The position numbers were made by a program, and so were the translations under genes. The notes below the pieces were generated by a model, which ran no database searches, had not been told where the DNA came from, and was given only the letters and a program-made list of their open reading frames with translations. A stretch of 64,000 bases of DNA, taken from positions 62,001 to 126,000 of the forward strand of contig NZ_SOAV01000010.1 in the NCBI RefSeq assembly GCF_004364245.1, written 5' to 3'. The stretch is from Streptomyces sp. BK208. Its GTDB lineage: Bacteria > Actinomycetota > Actinomycetes > Streptomycetales > Streptomycetaceae. Below, piece after piece: positions 25,424-34,361 of this stretch. Numbering within the stretch: the first letter of the stretch is position 1; the number at the start of each line of letters is the position of its first letter.

Positions 25424-26542
25424 TTACAGCTTCTCGATCACGTAGTCGATGCACTTCGTCAGGGCCTCGACGTCCGCCGGGTCGATCGCCGGGAACATCG
25501 CGACGCGCAGCTGGTTGCGGCCGAGCTTGCGGTACGGCTCGGTGTCGACGACGCCGTTGGCGCGCAGCACCTTGGCGACGGCGGCGGCGTCGATGTCGTC
25601 GGCGAAGTCGATCGTGCCGATGACCTGCGAGCGCTTGGCCGGGTCCGTGACGAACGGGGTCGCGTACTTGGCCTCCTCCGCCCAGGAGTACAGGCGGGAC
25701 GAGGAGTCCTTGGTGCGGGCGGTGGTGAAGTCCAGGCCGCCCTGGCCGTTCATCCAGTCCAGCTGCTCGCCCAGCAGGAAGAGCGTGGCGAGGGCCGGGG
25801 TGTTGTACGTCTGGTTCTTGCGGGAGTTGTCGATCGCGGTCGGCAGCGAGAAGAACTCCGGGACGTGGCGGCCGGACGCGTGGATCCGCTCGGCGCGCTC
25901 GATCGCGGCCGGGGAGAACACGCCGATCCACAGGCCGCCGTCGGAGGCGAAGGACTTCTGCGGGGCGAAGTAGTAGACGTCGGTCTCGGCGACGTCGACC
26001 GGCAGGCCGCCCGCGCCGGACGTCGCGTCGACCAGCACGAGGGCACCCTCGTCGGCACCGGCCACGCGCTTGATCGGCATGGCGACACCGGTGGACGTCT
26101 CGTTGTGCGTGAGGCCGTACACGTCCACGCCGGCCTCGGCGCGCGCCTCGGGGTGGGTGCCCGGGTCGGAGGAGACCACGGTCGGCTCGTCCAGCCAGGG
26201 GGCGAGCTTCGCGGCCTTGGCGAACTTGGAGGAGAACTCGCCGAAGCTCAGGTGCTGCGACTTGTTCTCGATCAGGCCGTGCGTCGCGACGTCCCAGAAC
26301 GCGGTGGAGCCGCCGTTGCCGAGGATCACCTCGTAGCCGTCCGGGAGCCGGAACAGGTCGCGGATGCCCTCGCGGACCTTGCCGACCAGGTTCTTCACGG
26401 GCGCCTGGCGGTGGGAGGTGCCGAGCAGGGACGTACCGGTGGCGGCCAGGGCGTCCAGCGCCTCCACCCGCACCTTGGAGGGACCCGCGCCGAATCGACC
26501 GTCCGCGGGCTTGATGTCAGCAGGAATCTGGATCTCAGCCAC
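25424..26542 (-). CDS. serC: Phosphoserine aminotransferase SerC
   Basis: 372 residues, the actinobacterial class of SerC. It converts 3-phosphohydroxypyruvate and glutamate to phosphoserine for serine and possibly pyridoxal phosphate synthesis. GNGGSTAFWDVATHGL forms part of the cofactor phosphate pocket, VDATSGAGGLPVDV holds the PLP-interacting Asp, and YYFAPQKSFASDGG the Schiff-base lysine. ATG start at 26542. Single-gene unit; the neighbours have no link to serine metabolism. Confidence 0.96.
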   Translation of the reverse strand: MAEIQIPADIKPADGRFGAGPSKVRVEALDALAATGTSLLGTSHRQAPVKNLVGKVREGIRDLFRLPDGYEVILGNGGSTAFWDVATHGLIENKSQHLSFGEFSSKFAKAAKLAPWLDEPTVVSSDPGTHPEARAEAGVDVYGLTHNETSTGVAMPIKRVAGADEGALVLVDATSGAGGLPVDVAETDVYYFAPQKSFASDGGLWIGVFSPAAIERAERIHASGRHVPEFFSLPTAIDNSRKNQTYNTPALATLFLLGEQLDWMNGQGGLDFTTARTKDSSSRLYSWAEEAKYATPFVTDPAKRSQVIGTIDFADDIDAAAVAKVLRANGVVDTEPYRKLGRNQLRVAMFPAIDPADVEALTKCIDYVIEKL

Positions 26543-26641
26543 GTGCCGGAGCGTATCGCCTCGGCCAAACCGGACGAAGACATGTCCGTCCGATGAGACG
26601 AGATCTCCGCCCGGCGGACCTGTACGGAGCTACGAGCGCCC

Positions 26642-29506
26642 ATGCTGGAGGGCATGACCGATCTGGAGGCAGCACTGCGCAGGGCCGTCCGCGGCGAGGT
26701 CGGGTTCGACGTCACCTCCCGGGCGCTGACCACCATGGACGCCTCGAACTACCGGCGGGTCCCGCTGGGTGTCGTGGCGCCGAGGGACGCCGAGGACGTG
26801 GCGGCGGCGCTGGAGGTGTGCCGGGAGCACGGCGTACCGGTGGTGGCGCGGGGCGGCGGGACGTCGATCGCGGGGCAGGCGACGGGCACGGGAGTGGTGC
26901 TGGACTTCACCCGGCACATGAACCGGCTGGTCGGTCTCGATCCGCGGGCGCGTACGGCCGTCGTCCAGCCGGGACTCGTCCTCGACCGCCTCCAGGAGGC
27001 CGCCGCGCCGCACGGGCTGCGCTTCGGCCCCGACCCCTCCACCCACAGCCGCTGCACGCTCGGCGGCATGATCGGCAACAACTCCTGCGGCTCCCACTCG
27101 GTGGCGTGGGGCACGACGGCGGACAGCGTGCGCGAGCTGACGGTGCTGACCGCGCGCGGCCGGCGGCTGCGGCTCGGGCGGGAGTGGGCCGGGGCGCCGG
27201 ACGGTCTGCGCGAGCTGGTGGACGGTGACCTGGCCCGTCTGCGCACCGGCTTCCCCGACCTCCCGCGCCGCATCTCCGGTTACGCGCTGGACGCGCTGCT
27301 GCCGGAGCGGGGCGCGGACGTGGCCCGCTCCTTCTGCGGCTCGGAGGGCACGCTGGGCGTGCTGACCGAGGCGTCCGTCCGGCTGGTGGAGTCCCCCCGC
27401 GCGCGGGCGCTGGCGGTGCTGGGCTACGCCGACGAGGCGGGCGCGGCGGAGGCGGCGGCCGGGCTGCTGCCGCTCGGCCCGCTCACGGTGGAGGGCATGG
27501 CGGTCGACCTGGTGCCCTCCACGGAGGGCCTGCCGCGGGGCGGCGCGTGGCTGTTCGTGGAGACGGGCGGCGACACGGAGGCGGAGGCACGCGCGCGGGC
27601 CCGGGCGGTCGTCCGGGCGGCGGACGTCGTGGACGCGCGGGTGGTGACCGACCCGGCCGGGATGCGGACGCTGTGGCGCGTCCGGGAGGACGCGAGCGGT
27701 ACGGCGACCAGGATGGCGGACGGTTCGGAGGCCTGGCCGGGCTGGGAGGACTGCGCGGTGCCGCCGGCCCGGCTGGGCGGTTACCTGCGGGACTTCCGGA
27801 GCCTCCTGTCCGCCCACGGTCTGCGCGGCACGCCGTACGGGCACTTCGGCGACGGCTGCATCCACGTACGCGTCGACTTCGACCTGCTGACCGATGCCGG
27901 GGTGGCCCGTTTCCGGCGCTTCTCCGAGGAGCTGGCGGACCTGGTCGTGGCGCACGGCGGTTCGCTCTCCGGGGAGCACGGGGACGGGCAGGCGCGGGCG
28001 GAGCTGCTGCCGAGGATGTACGGCGCGGAGACGGTGGCCCTCTTCGAGCGCGCGAAGGCCGTCTGGGACCCGGACGACCTCCTCAACCCCGGCATGCTGG
28101 TCCGCCCGGCCCCGCTCGACACGAACCTGCGCTTCTCCGTCCTGCCGCGCGAACCGGTGGACGTCGAGTTCGGCTACCCCTCCGACGGCGGCGACTTCTC
28201 GGCCGCGGTGCGCCGCTGCGTGGGGGTCGCCAAGTGCCGTACGACGTCGGTGACGGGCTCGTCCGTCATGTGCCCCTCCTTCCGGGCGACGGGGGACGAG
28301 GAGCACTCCACGCGCGGACGCGCCCGGCTGCTGCACGAGATGCTCGCCGGGGAGCTGGTGACGGACGGCTGGCGGTCGACGGAGGTCCGGGACGCCCTGG
28401 ACCTGTGCCTGTCCTGCAAGGGCTGCCGCTCCGACTGCCCGGTCGGGGTCGACATGGCCACGTACAAGGCGGAGTTCCTGCACCACCACTACGCGGGGCG
28501 CCGCCGCCCCGCCGCCCACTACGCGATGGGCCGGCTGCCGGTGTGGCTGCGCTGGACGGCCCGGACGCGCACGGCCCCGGTCGTCAACGCCCTCGTGTCC
28601 GTACGGCCGTTGGCCGCGGTGGCGAAGCGGCTGGGCGGCATCGCGGGGGAGCGGGAGGTGCCGCGGCTGGCGGGGGAGACGTTCAGCCGGTGGTGGCGGG
28701 GGCGGCGCCGGGGGCCGGCCGGTGACGGTGACCTGGTGGTCCTGTGGCCGGACACCTTCACCGAGCACCTCTCGCCCTCCGTCGGCCGGGCCGCCGTGCG
28801 GGTGCTGGAGGCGGCGGGGCTGCGGGTGGCGCTGCCGCCGACGCTGCGGGGTCCCGGTGCGGTCGGCGACGGCACGTCGAAGTCGCCGCTGGCCCTGCTG
28901 ACGGCACGCCGGGGCCGGGTCTGCTGCGGCCTGACGTACGTCTCCACGGGCCAGCTGGACCGCGCCCGCGCCGTGCTGCGCCGCACGCTCGACCTGATGA
29001 CCCCGGTCCTGGAGACCTCCGCGCCGGTCGTCGTCCTGGAGCCGAGCTGCGCCGCCGCCCTGCGCACGGACCTGCCCGAGCTGCTGCACGACGACCCGCG
29101 CGCGGCCCGGCTCGCGGAGCGCGTCCTGACCTTCGCCGAGGCCCTGGAGCGTCACGCCCCCCACTGGACCCCGCCTGCCGTGAACCGCCCGGCGGTCGGC
29201 CAGACCCACTGCCACCAGCACGCGGTCCTGGGCGACGCGGCCGACCGGCGCCTGCGCGAGTCGGCGGGCCTCACCGGCGAGCTGAGCGGCGGCTGCTGCG
29301 GCCTCGCGGGCAACTTCGGCTTCGAGGACGGCCACTACGAGGTGTCGGTCGCGTGCGCGGAGGACCGGCTCCTCCCGGCGGTGCGCGAGGCACCGGACGG
29401 CGCGGTGGTCCTCGCGGACGGCTTCTCGTGCCGGACCCAGCTGGAGCAGCTGGCGGGGGTGCGGGGGCGGCATCTGGCGGAGGTGCTGGCGGAGGGGCTG
29501 GAGTGA
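26642..29506 (+). CDS. FAD- and Fe-S-containing D-2-hydroxyacid dehydrogenase (GlcD-GlcF-like fusion)
   Basis: 954 residues. The N-terminal FAD_binding_4 domain (VVARGGGTSIAGQATG; DPSTHSRCTLGGMIGNNSCG) and FAD-oxidase C domain run to about residue 500. Then come two cysteine clusters for 4Fe-4S centres (CVGVAKC...MCPSF; CLSCKGCRSDCP) and a C-terminal part with CCG motifs (THCHQHAV; GGCCGLAGNFGF). This layout is that of YdiJ-type D-2-hydroxyglutarate or D-lactate dehydrogenases. ATG at 26642 was used; an ATG at 26654 has its GGAGGG too close. Substrate inferred. Confidence 0.9.
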   Translation: MLEGMTDLEAALRRAVRGEVGFDVTSRALTTMDASNYRRVPLGVVAPRDAEDVAAALEVCREHGVPVVARGGGTSIAGQATGTGVVLDFTRHMNRLVGLDPRARTAVVQPGLVLDRLQEAAAPHGLRFGPDPSTHSRCTLGGMIGNNSCGSHSVAWGTTADSVRELTVLTARGRRLRLGREWAGAPDGLRELVDGDLARLRTGFPDLPRRISGYALDALLPERGADVARSFCGSEGTLGVLTEASVRLVESPRARALAVLGYADEAGAAEAAAGLLPLGPLTVEGMAVDLVPSTEGLPRGGAWLFVETGGDTEAEARARARAVVRAADVVDARVVTDPAGMRTLWRVREDASGTATRMADGSEAWPGWEDCAVPPARLGGYLRDFRSLLSAHGLRGTPYGHFGDGCIHVRVDFDLLTDAGVARFRRFSEELADLVVAHGGSLSGEHGDGQARAELLPRMYGAETVALFERAKAVWDPDDLLNPGMLVRPAPLDTNLRFSVLPREPVDVEFGYPSDGGDFSAAVRRCVGVAKCRTTSVTGSSVMCPSFRATGDEEHSTRGRARLLHEMLAGELVTDGWRSTEVRDALDLCLSCKGCRSDCPVGVDMATYKAEFLHHHYAGRRRPAAHYAMGRLPVWLRWTARTRTAPVVNALVSVRPLAAVAKRLGGIAGEREVPRLAGETFSRWWRGRRRGPAGDGDLVVLWPDTFTEHLSPSVGRAAVRVLEAAGLRVALPPTLRGPGAVGDGTSKSPLALLTARRGRVCCGLTYVSTGQLDRARAVLRRTLDLMTPVLETSAPVVVLEPSCAAALRTDLPELLHDDPRAARLAERVLTFAEALERHAPHWTPPAVNRPAVGQTHCHQHAVLGDAADRRLRESAGLTGELSGGCCGLAGNFGFEDGHYEVSVACAEDRLLPAVREAPDGAVVLADGFSCRTQLEQLAGVRGRHLAEVLAEGLE

Positions 29507-29524
29507 CGGTCCCGGCGAGGCCGG

Positions 29525-30685
29525 CTACGGCCTCTGGAACACGACCTCGGGGTGGGAGGGCGTGGGGCCGTGGAGGAGGGGCTGGGGGATGTCCCGGAGG
29601 TGGAGGTCGAAGAAGGCGCCGACGTAGTCGCGGGTGATGTACCAGCCCCGCTCGCCCGGGAGCGGCACCTCCGGATCGGCCAGCCCCAGCTGCTCGGCCA
29701 GCCAGGGGATGTCGGTGAAGGAGAAGTGCCCGGCCCCGGCCACGGTCAGCCAGCGTTTCCAGCCGCGCAGGCGGTCGTAGGTGGCGGCCCAGTCGCCGGC
29801 GGTGTTGCCGGGACCGTGGATCGCCTCGGCGCCGGCCATCATGAACGGGCGCCGGCCGATGCGGTGCCCCGCGTCCGGTACGAAGAAGCCCCCGTCCAGG
29901 TCGACCCCGGCCCGCACCCGGCGGTCGGCCGCCATCGTGGCCATGGCGGCCGCTCCGCCGATCGAATGCCCGGCGGCGCCGATCCGGCCCGGGTCGATCA
30001 CGCGCGCCAGCGGCCCCGCACTCCGGCGGTCGGTCAGCTCGTCGATCACGAAGGACAGGTCGGCGGCCCGGCCCCGCACGACCGTGGCCTCGTCGACGTC
30101 GACGCCGACCCGGTCGCAGGCCACGCACGGCGGGACCCGCCCCCCGGGGAACTCCGTCCCGACGGATTCGTAGGCGTGGTCCACGGCGGCGACGACGTAC
30201 CCGCGGGAGGCCAGGTCCTCGGCGAGCGAGGTGAGCGTGGTGCGCGGCACGGAGAAGCCGGGGGACAGGAGCAGCAAGGGGAAGCGGCCCGCCGCGGCCG
30301 GCGCGGCGAGCCGTGCGTGCGTGCGCGTCCCCGCGACCGTCGCGGCCGGCACGACCCCGGCCAGTCCCTTCAGCTCCAGGAGCCGCTGCGCCTCGCTCTC
30401 GGTCATGTACGCCGCCGGGGCCCCGTCGGACGAGCGTGCCGGGTAGGACACGGACACCATCAACTCCCGGCCCCGCGCCGTCGGCACCCAGGGATCGCTG
30501 CGGTGCCGGTCGACGAGGTGCAGGGTGCGCCGGCCCACGGGACGGGGGCCGGCGGGGGAGGGCAGTTCCAGCGCGGTGGCGGAGGCCGACGACGCGGGGG
30601 CGGCCCCCAGGAGGGGGACGGACACGGCTCCCGCCAGAAGGGCGGTCAGGACGGTTCTGCGTGAGGTGCGCGATCCGGCGGTCAT
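29525..30685 (-). CDS. Tat-exported alpha/beta hydrolase (PAF-acetylhydrolase-like)
   Basis: 386 residues. The N-terminus has twin arginines (SRTSRRTVLTALLAGAVSVP) and an Ala-rich cleavage site, a Tat signal. The mature part is an alpha/beta hydrolase with nucleophile elbow GHSIGGAAA, acid and a late histidine (AGHFSFTD). The early region GRRTLHLVDRHRSDPW resembles secreted platelet-activating-factor acetylhydrolase and lipase-like enzymes of Streptomyces. Two cysteines in PPCVACDRV could form a disulphide. Ester substrate unknown. Convergent with the dehydrogenase gene, with an 18-base gap. Confidence 0.85.
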   Translation of the reverse strand: MTAGSRTSRRTVLTALLAGAVSVPLLGAAPASSASATALELPSPAGPRPVGRRTLHLVDRHRSDPWVPTARGRELMVSVSYPARSSDGAPAAYMTESEAQRLLELKGLAGVVPAATVAGTRTHARLAAPAAAGRFPLLLLSPGFSVPRTTLTSLAEDLASRGYVVAAVDHAYESVGTEFPGGRVPPCVACDRVGVDVDEATVVRGRAADLSFVIDELTDRRSAGPLARVIDPGRIGAAGHSIGGAAAMATMAADRRVRAGVDLDGGFFVPDAGHRIGRRPFMMAGAEAIHGPGNTAGDWAATYDRLRGWKRWLTVAGAGHFSFTDIPWLAEQLGLADPEVPLPGERGWYITRDYVGAFFDLHLRDIPQPLLHGPTPSHPEVVFQRP

Positions 30686-30748
30686 ACGGCCGACGTTAGG
30701 TCCCCAGCAGTCCTCAACACGTCAACTCCGGGGCGTACTTGGGGTGCG

Positions 30749-30769
30749 CCCGGAGGATGACCCTCCGGG
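30749..30769. promoter_or_regulatory. 8-bp palindrome upstream of FG-GAP gene
   Basis: CCCGGAGG-ATGAC-CCTCCGGG is a perfect 8-bp inverted repeat in the region between the divergent lipase-like and FG-GAP genes. It could be an operator or a transcript hairpin. No regulator is adjacent. Confidence 0.35.
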
Positions 30770-30931
30770 GGTGGCGTGGCACCGTGGTATCGGGCCGGGC
30801 AGCGGGAGTCCACGTCTCCGGCTTCCGGCCACACGTGAGGCGGCCGTGAGGAGCGGGCGGGGCGAGCGGATCTGCCGGCCGTCGGGCACCGGACGGTCCG
30901 AGGTGGCGGAACCGCGTGGTGCGGCCGTCGC

Positions 30932-32491
30932 GTGATCGTCCGTATGGACGGCTCGGACGATCAGGTGAAGGCCCCGCGGCGGCGGTTCGGCAGGCGGGCT
31001 TGGGGCGTCGGGAGCGGCGCGGCCGTCGTCGTGTTGGCGGTCGTCGCGGGGATGGTGATCGCCGACGGCGAGCCGGACGGCATCGCCGCCCCGTACGCGT
31101 GCGGGACCGGTACCGCCCACACCGCCCGCGCCACCGCGTCCGCCCCGGAGGGCGCCGCCGACTTCGACGGTGACGGGCGGCCCGACCTGGCCCTCGGGTC
31201 GGGAGGGAGCGTGGCGGGCGGGGCCGGCGGGGGGAGTGTCGAGGTCGCCTACGGGGCGGGGGACGGGACGGGGATCGCCCGGTGCCAGTACCTGACGCAG
31301 GACGACCCGGGGATCCCGGGAAGCAACCGCGACGAGGCGTTCTTCGGGTCGGACGTCGTGGCCCGCGACTTCGACGGGGACGGGTACACCGACCTCGCCG
31401 CATCCGTCTTCGACTGGAAGGCGAGCGTGATCATCGTGTGGGGGTCCGAGGACGGGCTGCGGCGCGCGACGCGGGTGCCCGGCACCGACGTCAGTCACGT
31501 CGCCTGGGACGACGACCCGATCCTGGACGAGCAGCTCACCGCCGGGGACTTCGACGGGGACGGGCACCCCGACCTGGTCTTCGGGCTCGGCTCCGACAAG
31601 GGGCTGCTCAAGGGTCCCTTCGGGCGGGACGGCACCCCCGCCGGGACCGGCCGAGTCCCCGCCCCGCGCCGGCCCGCCCCCGGCGTCGGCGACGCGAACT
31701 ACGTGGACCTCGTCGCCGGGGACCTGGACGGCGACGGCATCGACGACCTGGTGAGCTTCCACGCCGCCGATCCGGACCCCGAGGCGCCCTGGGCCGAGCT
31801 GAACCGGCCCGTGAGCTACCTGCGCGGCGGCCGGGACGGCTTCACGCAGCCCGAGGGCGTCCGGCTTCCCGACGCGGGCGAGGGAGCGATCGGCGACGTG
31901 GACGGCGACGGCTACGGCGACCTGGTCCTCAGCCCCAGGGGCGGCGACGCGAGCCGCAGTTCGGTGACGGTGGTGTACGGGTCGGAGGACGGACCGGGGA
32001 GGAGGACGACGACCGTCGACCGGGACACCGCCGGCGTGCCCGGCGAGGAACCCCAGGACGAGGACGCCGTCTTCACCGGCCTGGACACCGGGGACGTCGA
32101 CGGCGACGGGTACGCGGACGTGGTCGCCGGTGCTCCCCGCTGGGACGTCTACGGGGAGCCCGGGCCGGAGCAGGTGCTGTTCCTGGCGGGCGGCCCGGAC
32201 GGGCTCAGCGGTGCGGGCGCCCGGCTGTTCGACGGGGACGACCTCGGCGCCGCACCGGGCGGGGACGCCGACTTCGGCAGCGCGGTGGGCCTCACCGACC
32301 TGGACGGCGACGGCCACGCCGACCTCGTGGTGACCGCGCCGGGCAGCGACACGGTCGACGGCGTCGCCTACCTGCTGCGCGGCACCGCCGACGGCCCCTC
32401 CATCGAGGGGGTCACCCGCTTGTCCGGGGACGCCTTCGACGACACCGAGGGGCTGGGCCTGTTGATGGGCGGTGGGGAGGTCGCCCACTAG
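30932..32491 (+). CDS. FG-GAP/VCBS repeat protein with N-terminal membrane anchor
   Basis: 519 residues from GTG at 30932 (ATG at 30944 is an alternative). After a basic stretch there is a hydrophobic segment (AAVVVLAVVAGMVIA), a signal anchor. The rest has at least seven calcium-binding loops of the FG-GAP type: DFDGDGRPD, DFDGDGYTD, DFDGDGHPD, DLDGDGIDD, DVDGDGYGD, DVDGDGYAD and DLDGDGHAD. That gives an integrin-alpha-like seven-bladed beta propeller outside the cell. Its TAG stop codon lies within the inverted repeat of a MITE-like element. Confidence 0.88.
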   Translation: MIVRMDGSDDQVKAPRRRFGRRAWGVGSGAAVVVLAVVAGMVIADGEPDGIAAPYACGTGTAHTARATASAPEGAADFDGDGRPDLALGSGGSVAGGAGGGSVEVAYGAGDGTGIARCQYLTQDDPGIPGSNRDEAFFGSDVVARDFDGDGYTDLAASVFDWKASVIIVWGSEDGLRRATRVPGTDVSHVAWDDDPILDEQLTAGDFDGDGHPDLVFGLGSDKGLLKGPFGRDGTPAGTGRVPAPRRPAPGVGDANYVDLVAGDLDGDGIDDLVSFHAADPDPEAPWAELNRPVSYLRGGRDGFTQPEGVRLPDAGEGAIGDVDGDGYGDLVLSPRGGDASRSSVTVVYGSEDGPGRRTTTVDRDTAGVPGEEPQDEDAVFTGLDTGDVDGDGYADVVAGAPRWDVYGEPGPEQVLFLAGGPDGLSGAGARLFDGDDLGAAPGGDADFGSAVGLTDLDGDGHADLVVTAPGSDTVDGVAYLLRGTADGPSIEGVTRLSGDAFDDTEGLGLLMGGGEVAH

Positions 32492-32578
32492 GGGGTGTCG
32501 TTTGGATCAGGCCGGCTCCGGGCGACGGTGCCCTGTTGCCGACGCGACCCACGGCAAGATCCAAACGACACCCCCTAG
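32488..32578. mobile_element. 91-bp MITE-like element with perfect 21-bp inverted repeats
   Basis: The left arm (32488-32508) is the exact reverse complement of the right arm (32558-32578); both arms contain GGGGGTGTCGTTTGGATC, with CTAG as the outermost four bases. The 49-base interior has no coding capacity. The end sequence resembles the termini of IS5-family elements found in Streptomyces, and CTAG is a plausible duplicated target. Removing one CTAG and the interior restores the same TAG stop codon of the FG-GAP gene, so the insertion was silent. Confidence 0.75.
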
Positions 32579-32958
32579 GGCGCGTACCGGGTCGTGATCA
32601 GCGGTGCCGGGCCGATCCGACGCGGCGAGGGCAGCCACGTCTGCCTCGGTCTCTCGTCGCCGCTGCCGCTGACCGCGCCGGCTCTGCCTCCCGTCGTGAG
32701 CGTGCCGCGGTGGATCCGGTCGCGGGCCCGGACTGCGGCCGGATGTGGCCGATGAATGGTGTTGTCCCCGCCTGTGGTGATCGCTAAGGTCGGTCGGGTG
32801 ACTGCCGGGTCGGCCATGGGCCACGCACGAGTGAGGTTCCCGGCCTCGGCGTGAGCCCGAGGCGGGCAAGAGGCCCGCCCCCTTCTTCGAGTCTTCGCTT
32901 CCCGGCGCCCGCATCCGGCGCCCAGTTCCAGCGGACCCAAGACCGGAGATACGCACAG
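32579..32958. other. Long leader/intergenic region before VOC gene with ordered hairpins
   Basis: About 380 bases with no convincing gene. Its 3' half contains three pairing elements: GCCGGG (32804) with CCCGGC (32839), GCCTCGG (32843) with CCGAGGC (32857), and GGCGGGC (32861-32867) with GCCCGCC (32873-32879) followed by CCCCTTCTT. The first two share two bases and could be alternatives; the last resembles a weak intrinsic terminator. This would fit an attenuator, but I cannot match a known riboswitch. Confidence 0.4.
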
Positions 32959-33387
32959 ATGTCCCATGACCAGCAGCACCTGCACGAATCCCAACTGCCG
33001 AGGACCGGCGTCCAGCTGAACCACACCGCCGTCTACGCCAGCGACCGGTACCTGTCTGCCGAGTTCCTCGCCGTCGTCCTGGGCCTGAGGGTCGGCGCCC
33101 CGTTCGGGCCGTTCCTGCCGGTCGACCTCGGCAACGGTGTGACGCTCGACTACTACGAGAAGAGTAACGAGCCGATCCAGTCGCAGCACTACGCCTTCCT
33201 CATCCCCGACGAGCACTTCGACGCAGTGATCGCGCGACTGGAGGCGGTCGGGGTCACCTACTACGCCGACCCCGCCCACACCGAACCCGGCCGGACCAAC
33301 GGTCTGTTCGGCGGGCGCGGCGTCTACTTCGCCGACCCGGACGGGCACAACATGGAGGTCATGACCCGGCCGTACGCCCGCCCGTGA
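32959..33387 (+). CDS. VOC-superfamily (glyoxalase/bleomycin-resistance-like) protein
   Basis: 142 residues from ATG at 32959, GGAG ten bases upstream. Two beta-alpha-beta-beta-beta modules. The first begins LNHTAVYASDRYLSAEFLAV, with the metal-ligand His, and the second ends YFADPDGHNMEVM, with His and Glu ligands. A cytosolic metal-dependent enzyme such as a dioxygenase, lyase or thiol transferase is possible; the substrate cannot be told. Monocistronic, with the long structured leader described separately. Confidence 0.85.
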   Translation: MSHDQQHLHESQLPRTGVQLNHTAVYASDRYLSAEFLAVVLGLRVGAPFGPFLPVDLGNGVTLDYYEKSNEPIQSQHYAFLIPDEHFDAVIARLEAVGVTYYADPAHTEPGRTNGLFGGRGVYFADPDGHNMEVMTRPYARP

Positions 33388-33515
33388 AGGGGTGACAGCG
33401 CGGTGATCAGGACGCGCCTCGGGTGAGGGCCTCGGAGCGGATCACCGAGGCGCGCGGGTGGAGCCCGGCGAGGCAGCCGTCCGGGATCCTGTCGTCCGGC
33501 CCGGTCGGTCCGGTG

Positions 33516-34160
33516 TCACCGCCGCCAGAACAGGTGGTGGGTCACGCCGCTCGGGCTGGGCACGACGTCCCGGTGGTACCGGTCGAGCAGCTCGTCGGGG
33601 GACTCCCACAGGCGGGCCCCGGAGCCGAGCTCCGTCGGCGCGACCGCCACGTGCAGGGTGTCGACGAGGCCGGCGTCGAGGAACTGCCGGATGGTCGTGG
33701 CCCCGCCGCCGAGCCGGACGTCGCGGCCCCGCGCCGCCTCCTTCGCCCGGGCGAGCACCGCGGCCGGGTCGCCGCCGACGAAGTGGAACGTGGTGTCGGA
33801 GAGCGTGAACGACGGGCGCTCGTGGTGCGTCATGACGAACACCGGCGTGTGGAACGGGGGCTCGTCACCCCACCACCCCTGCCACTCGTGGTCCTGCCAG
33901 GGTCCGCGCTGCGGTCCGAACTTGTTGCGGCCCATGATCTCCGCGCCGATGTTGCGGGCGTAGTCCCGGGTGAAGTAGTCGTCCAGGCCGCGGGTGCCTT
34001 TCCCGGCGGGGCCGACGGGCGGGTGGTCGGTGGTGAAGGCCCAGGCGAGCAATTGGCCGGGATCCGCGTGGCCGAACGGCTTCTCGAGGCTCTGGCCCTC
34101 ACCGGCGCCGAATCCGTCGCTCGAGACAGTGAAGTTCTGGACTCGCAGCAACTGGGTCAT
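33516..34160 (-). CDS. Dihydrofolate-reductase-like (RibD C-terminal domain) protein
   Basis: 214 residues. The start MTQLLRVQNFTVSSDGFGAG, the IMGRNKFGP helix, FVMTHHERPSF and LGGGATTIRQFLDAGLVDTL are the landmarks of the DHFR-fold RibD_C family, which binds NADPH in the GGGA region. Streptomyces has many such stand-alone paralogues of unknown substrate. Divergent from the DinB gene; the intervening 200 bases contain a palindrome at 34193-34206. Confidence 0.88.
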   Translation of the reverse strand: MTQLLRVQNFTVSSDGFGAGEGQSLEKPFGHADPGQLLAWAFTTDHPPVGPAGKGTRGLDDYFTRDYARNIGAEIMGRNKFGPQRGPWQDHEWQGWWGDEPPFHTPVFVMTHHERPSFTLSDTTFHFVGGDPAAVLARAKEAARGRDVRLGGGATTIRQFLDAGLVDTLHVAVAPTELGSGARLWESPDELLDRYHRDVVPSPSGVTHHLFWRR

Positions 34161-34192
34161 GTCGCTCCTTCTGCCTGGCCCTCTTCGATCAC

Positions 34193-34206
34193 GTCACGCA
34201 TGTGAC
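34193..34206. promoter_or_regulatory. Palindrome in divergent promoter region
   Basis: GTCAC-GCAT-GTGAC, a perfect 5-bp inverted repeat 32 bases upstream of the RibD_C-like start. It could be an operator for this gene or the divergent DinB gene. It is short enough that chance cannot be excluded. Confidence 0.3.
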
Positions 34207-34361
34207 GAACGGTAGACCGGCCCGGCCGGGGAAACTCATCGCCTCATCGCCGCATCGTGCGACATGCATTCCGGAACGGGGATCTAGGACATGTTCGGAC
34301 CTATATGACGCCTAGCGTGGGCCTCGTACCGACGGAGCAGGAACACCGGAAGGCGGAGACC

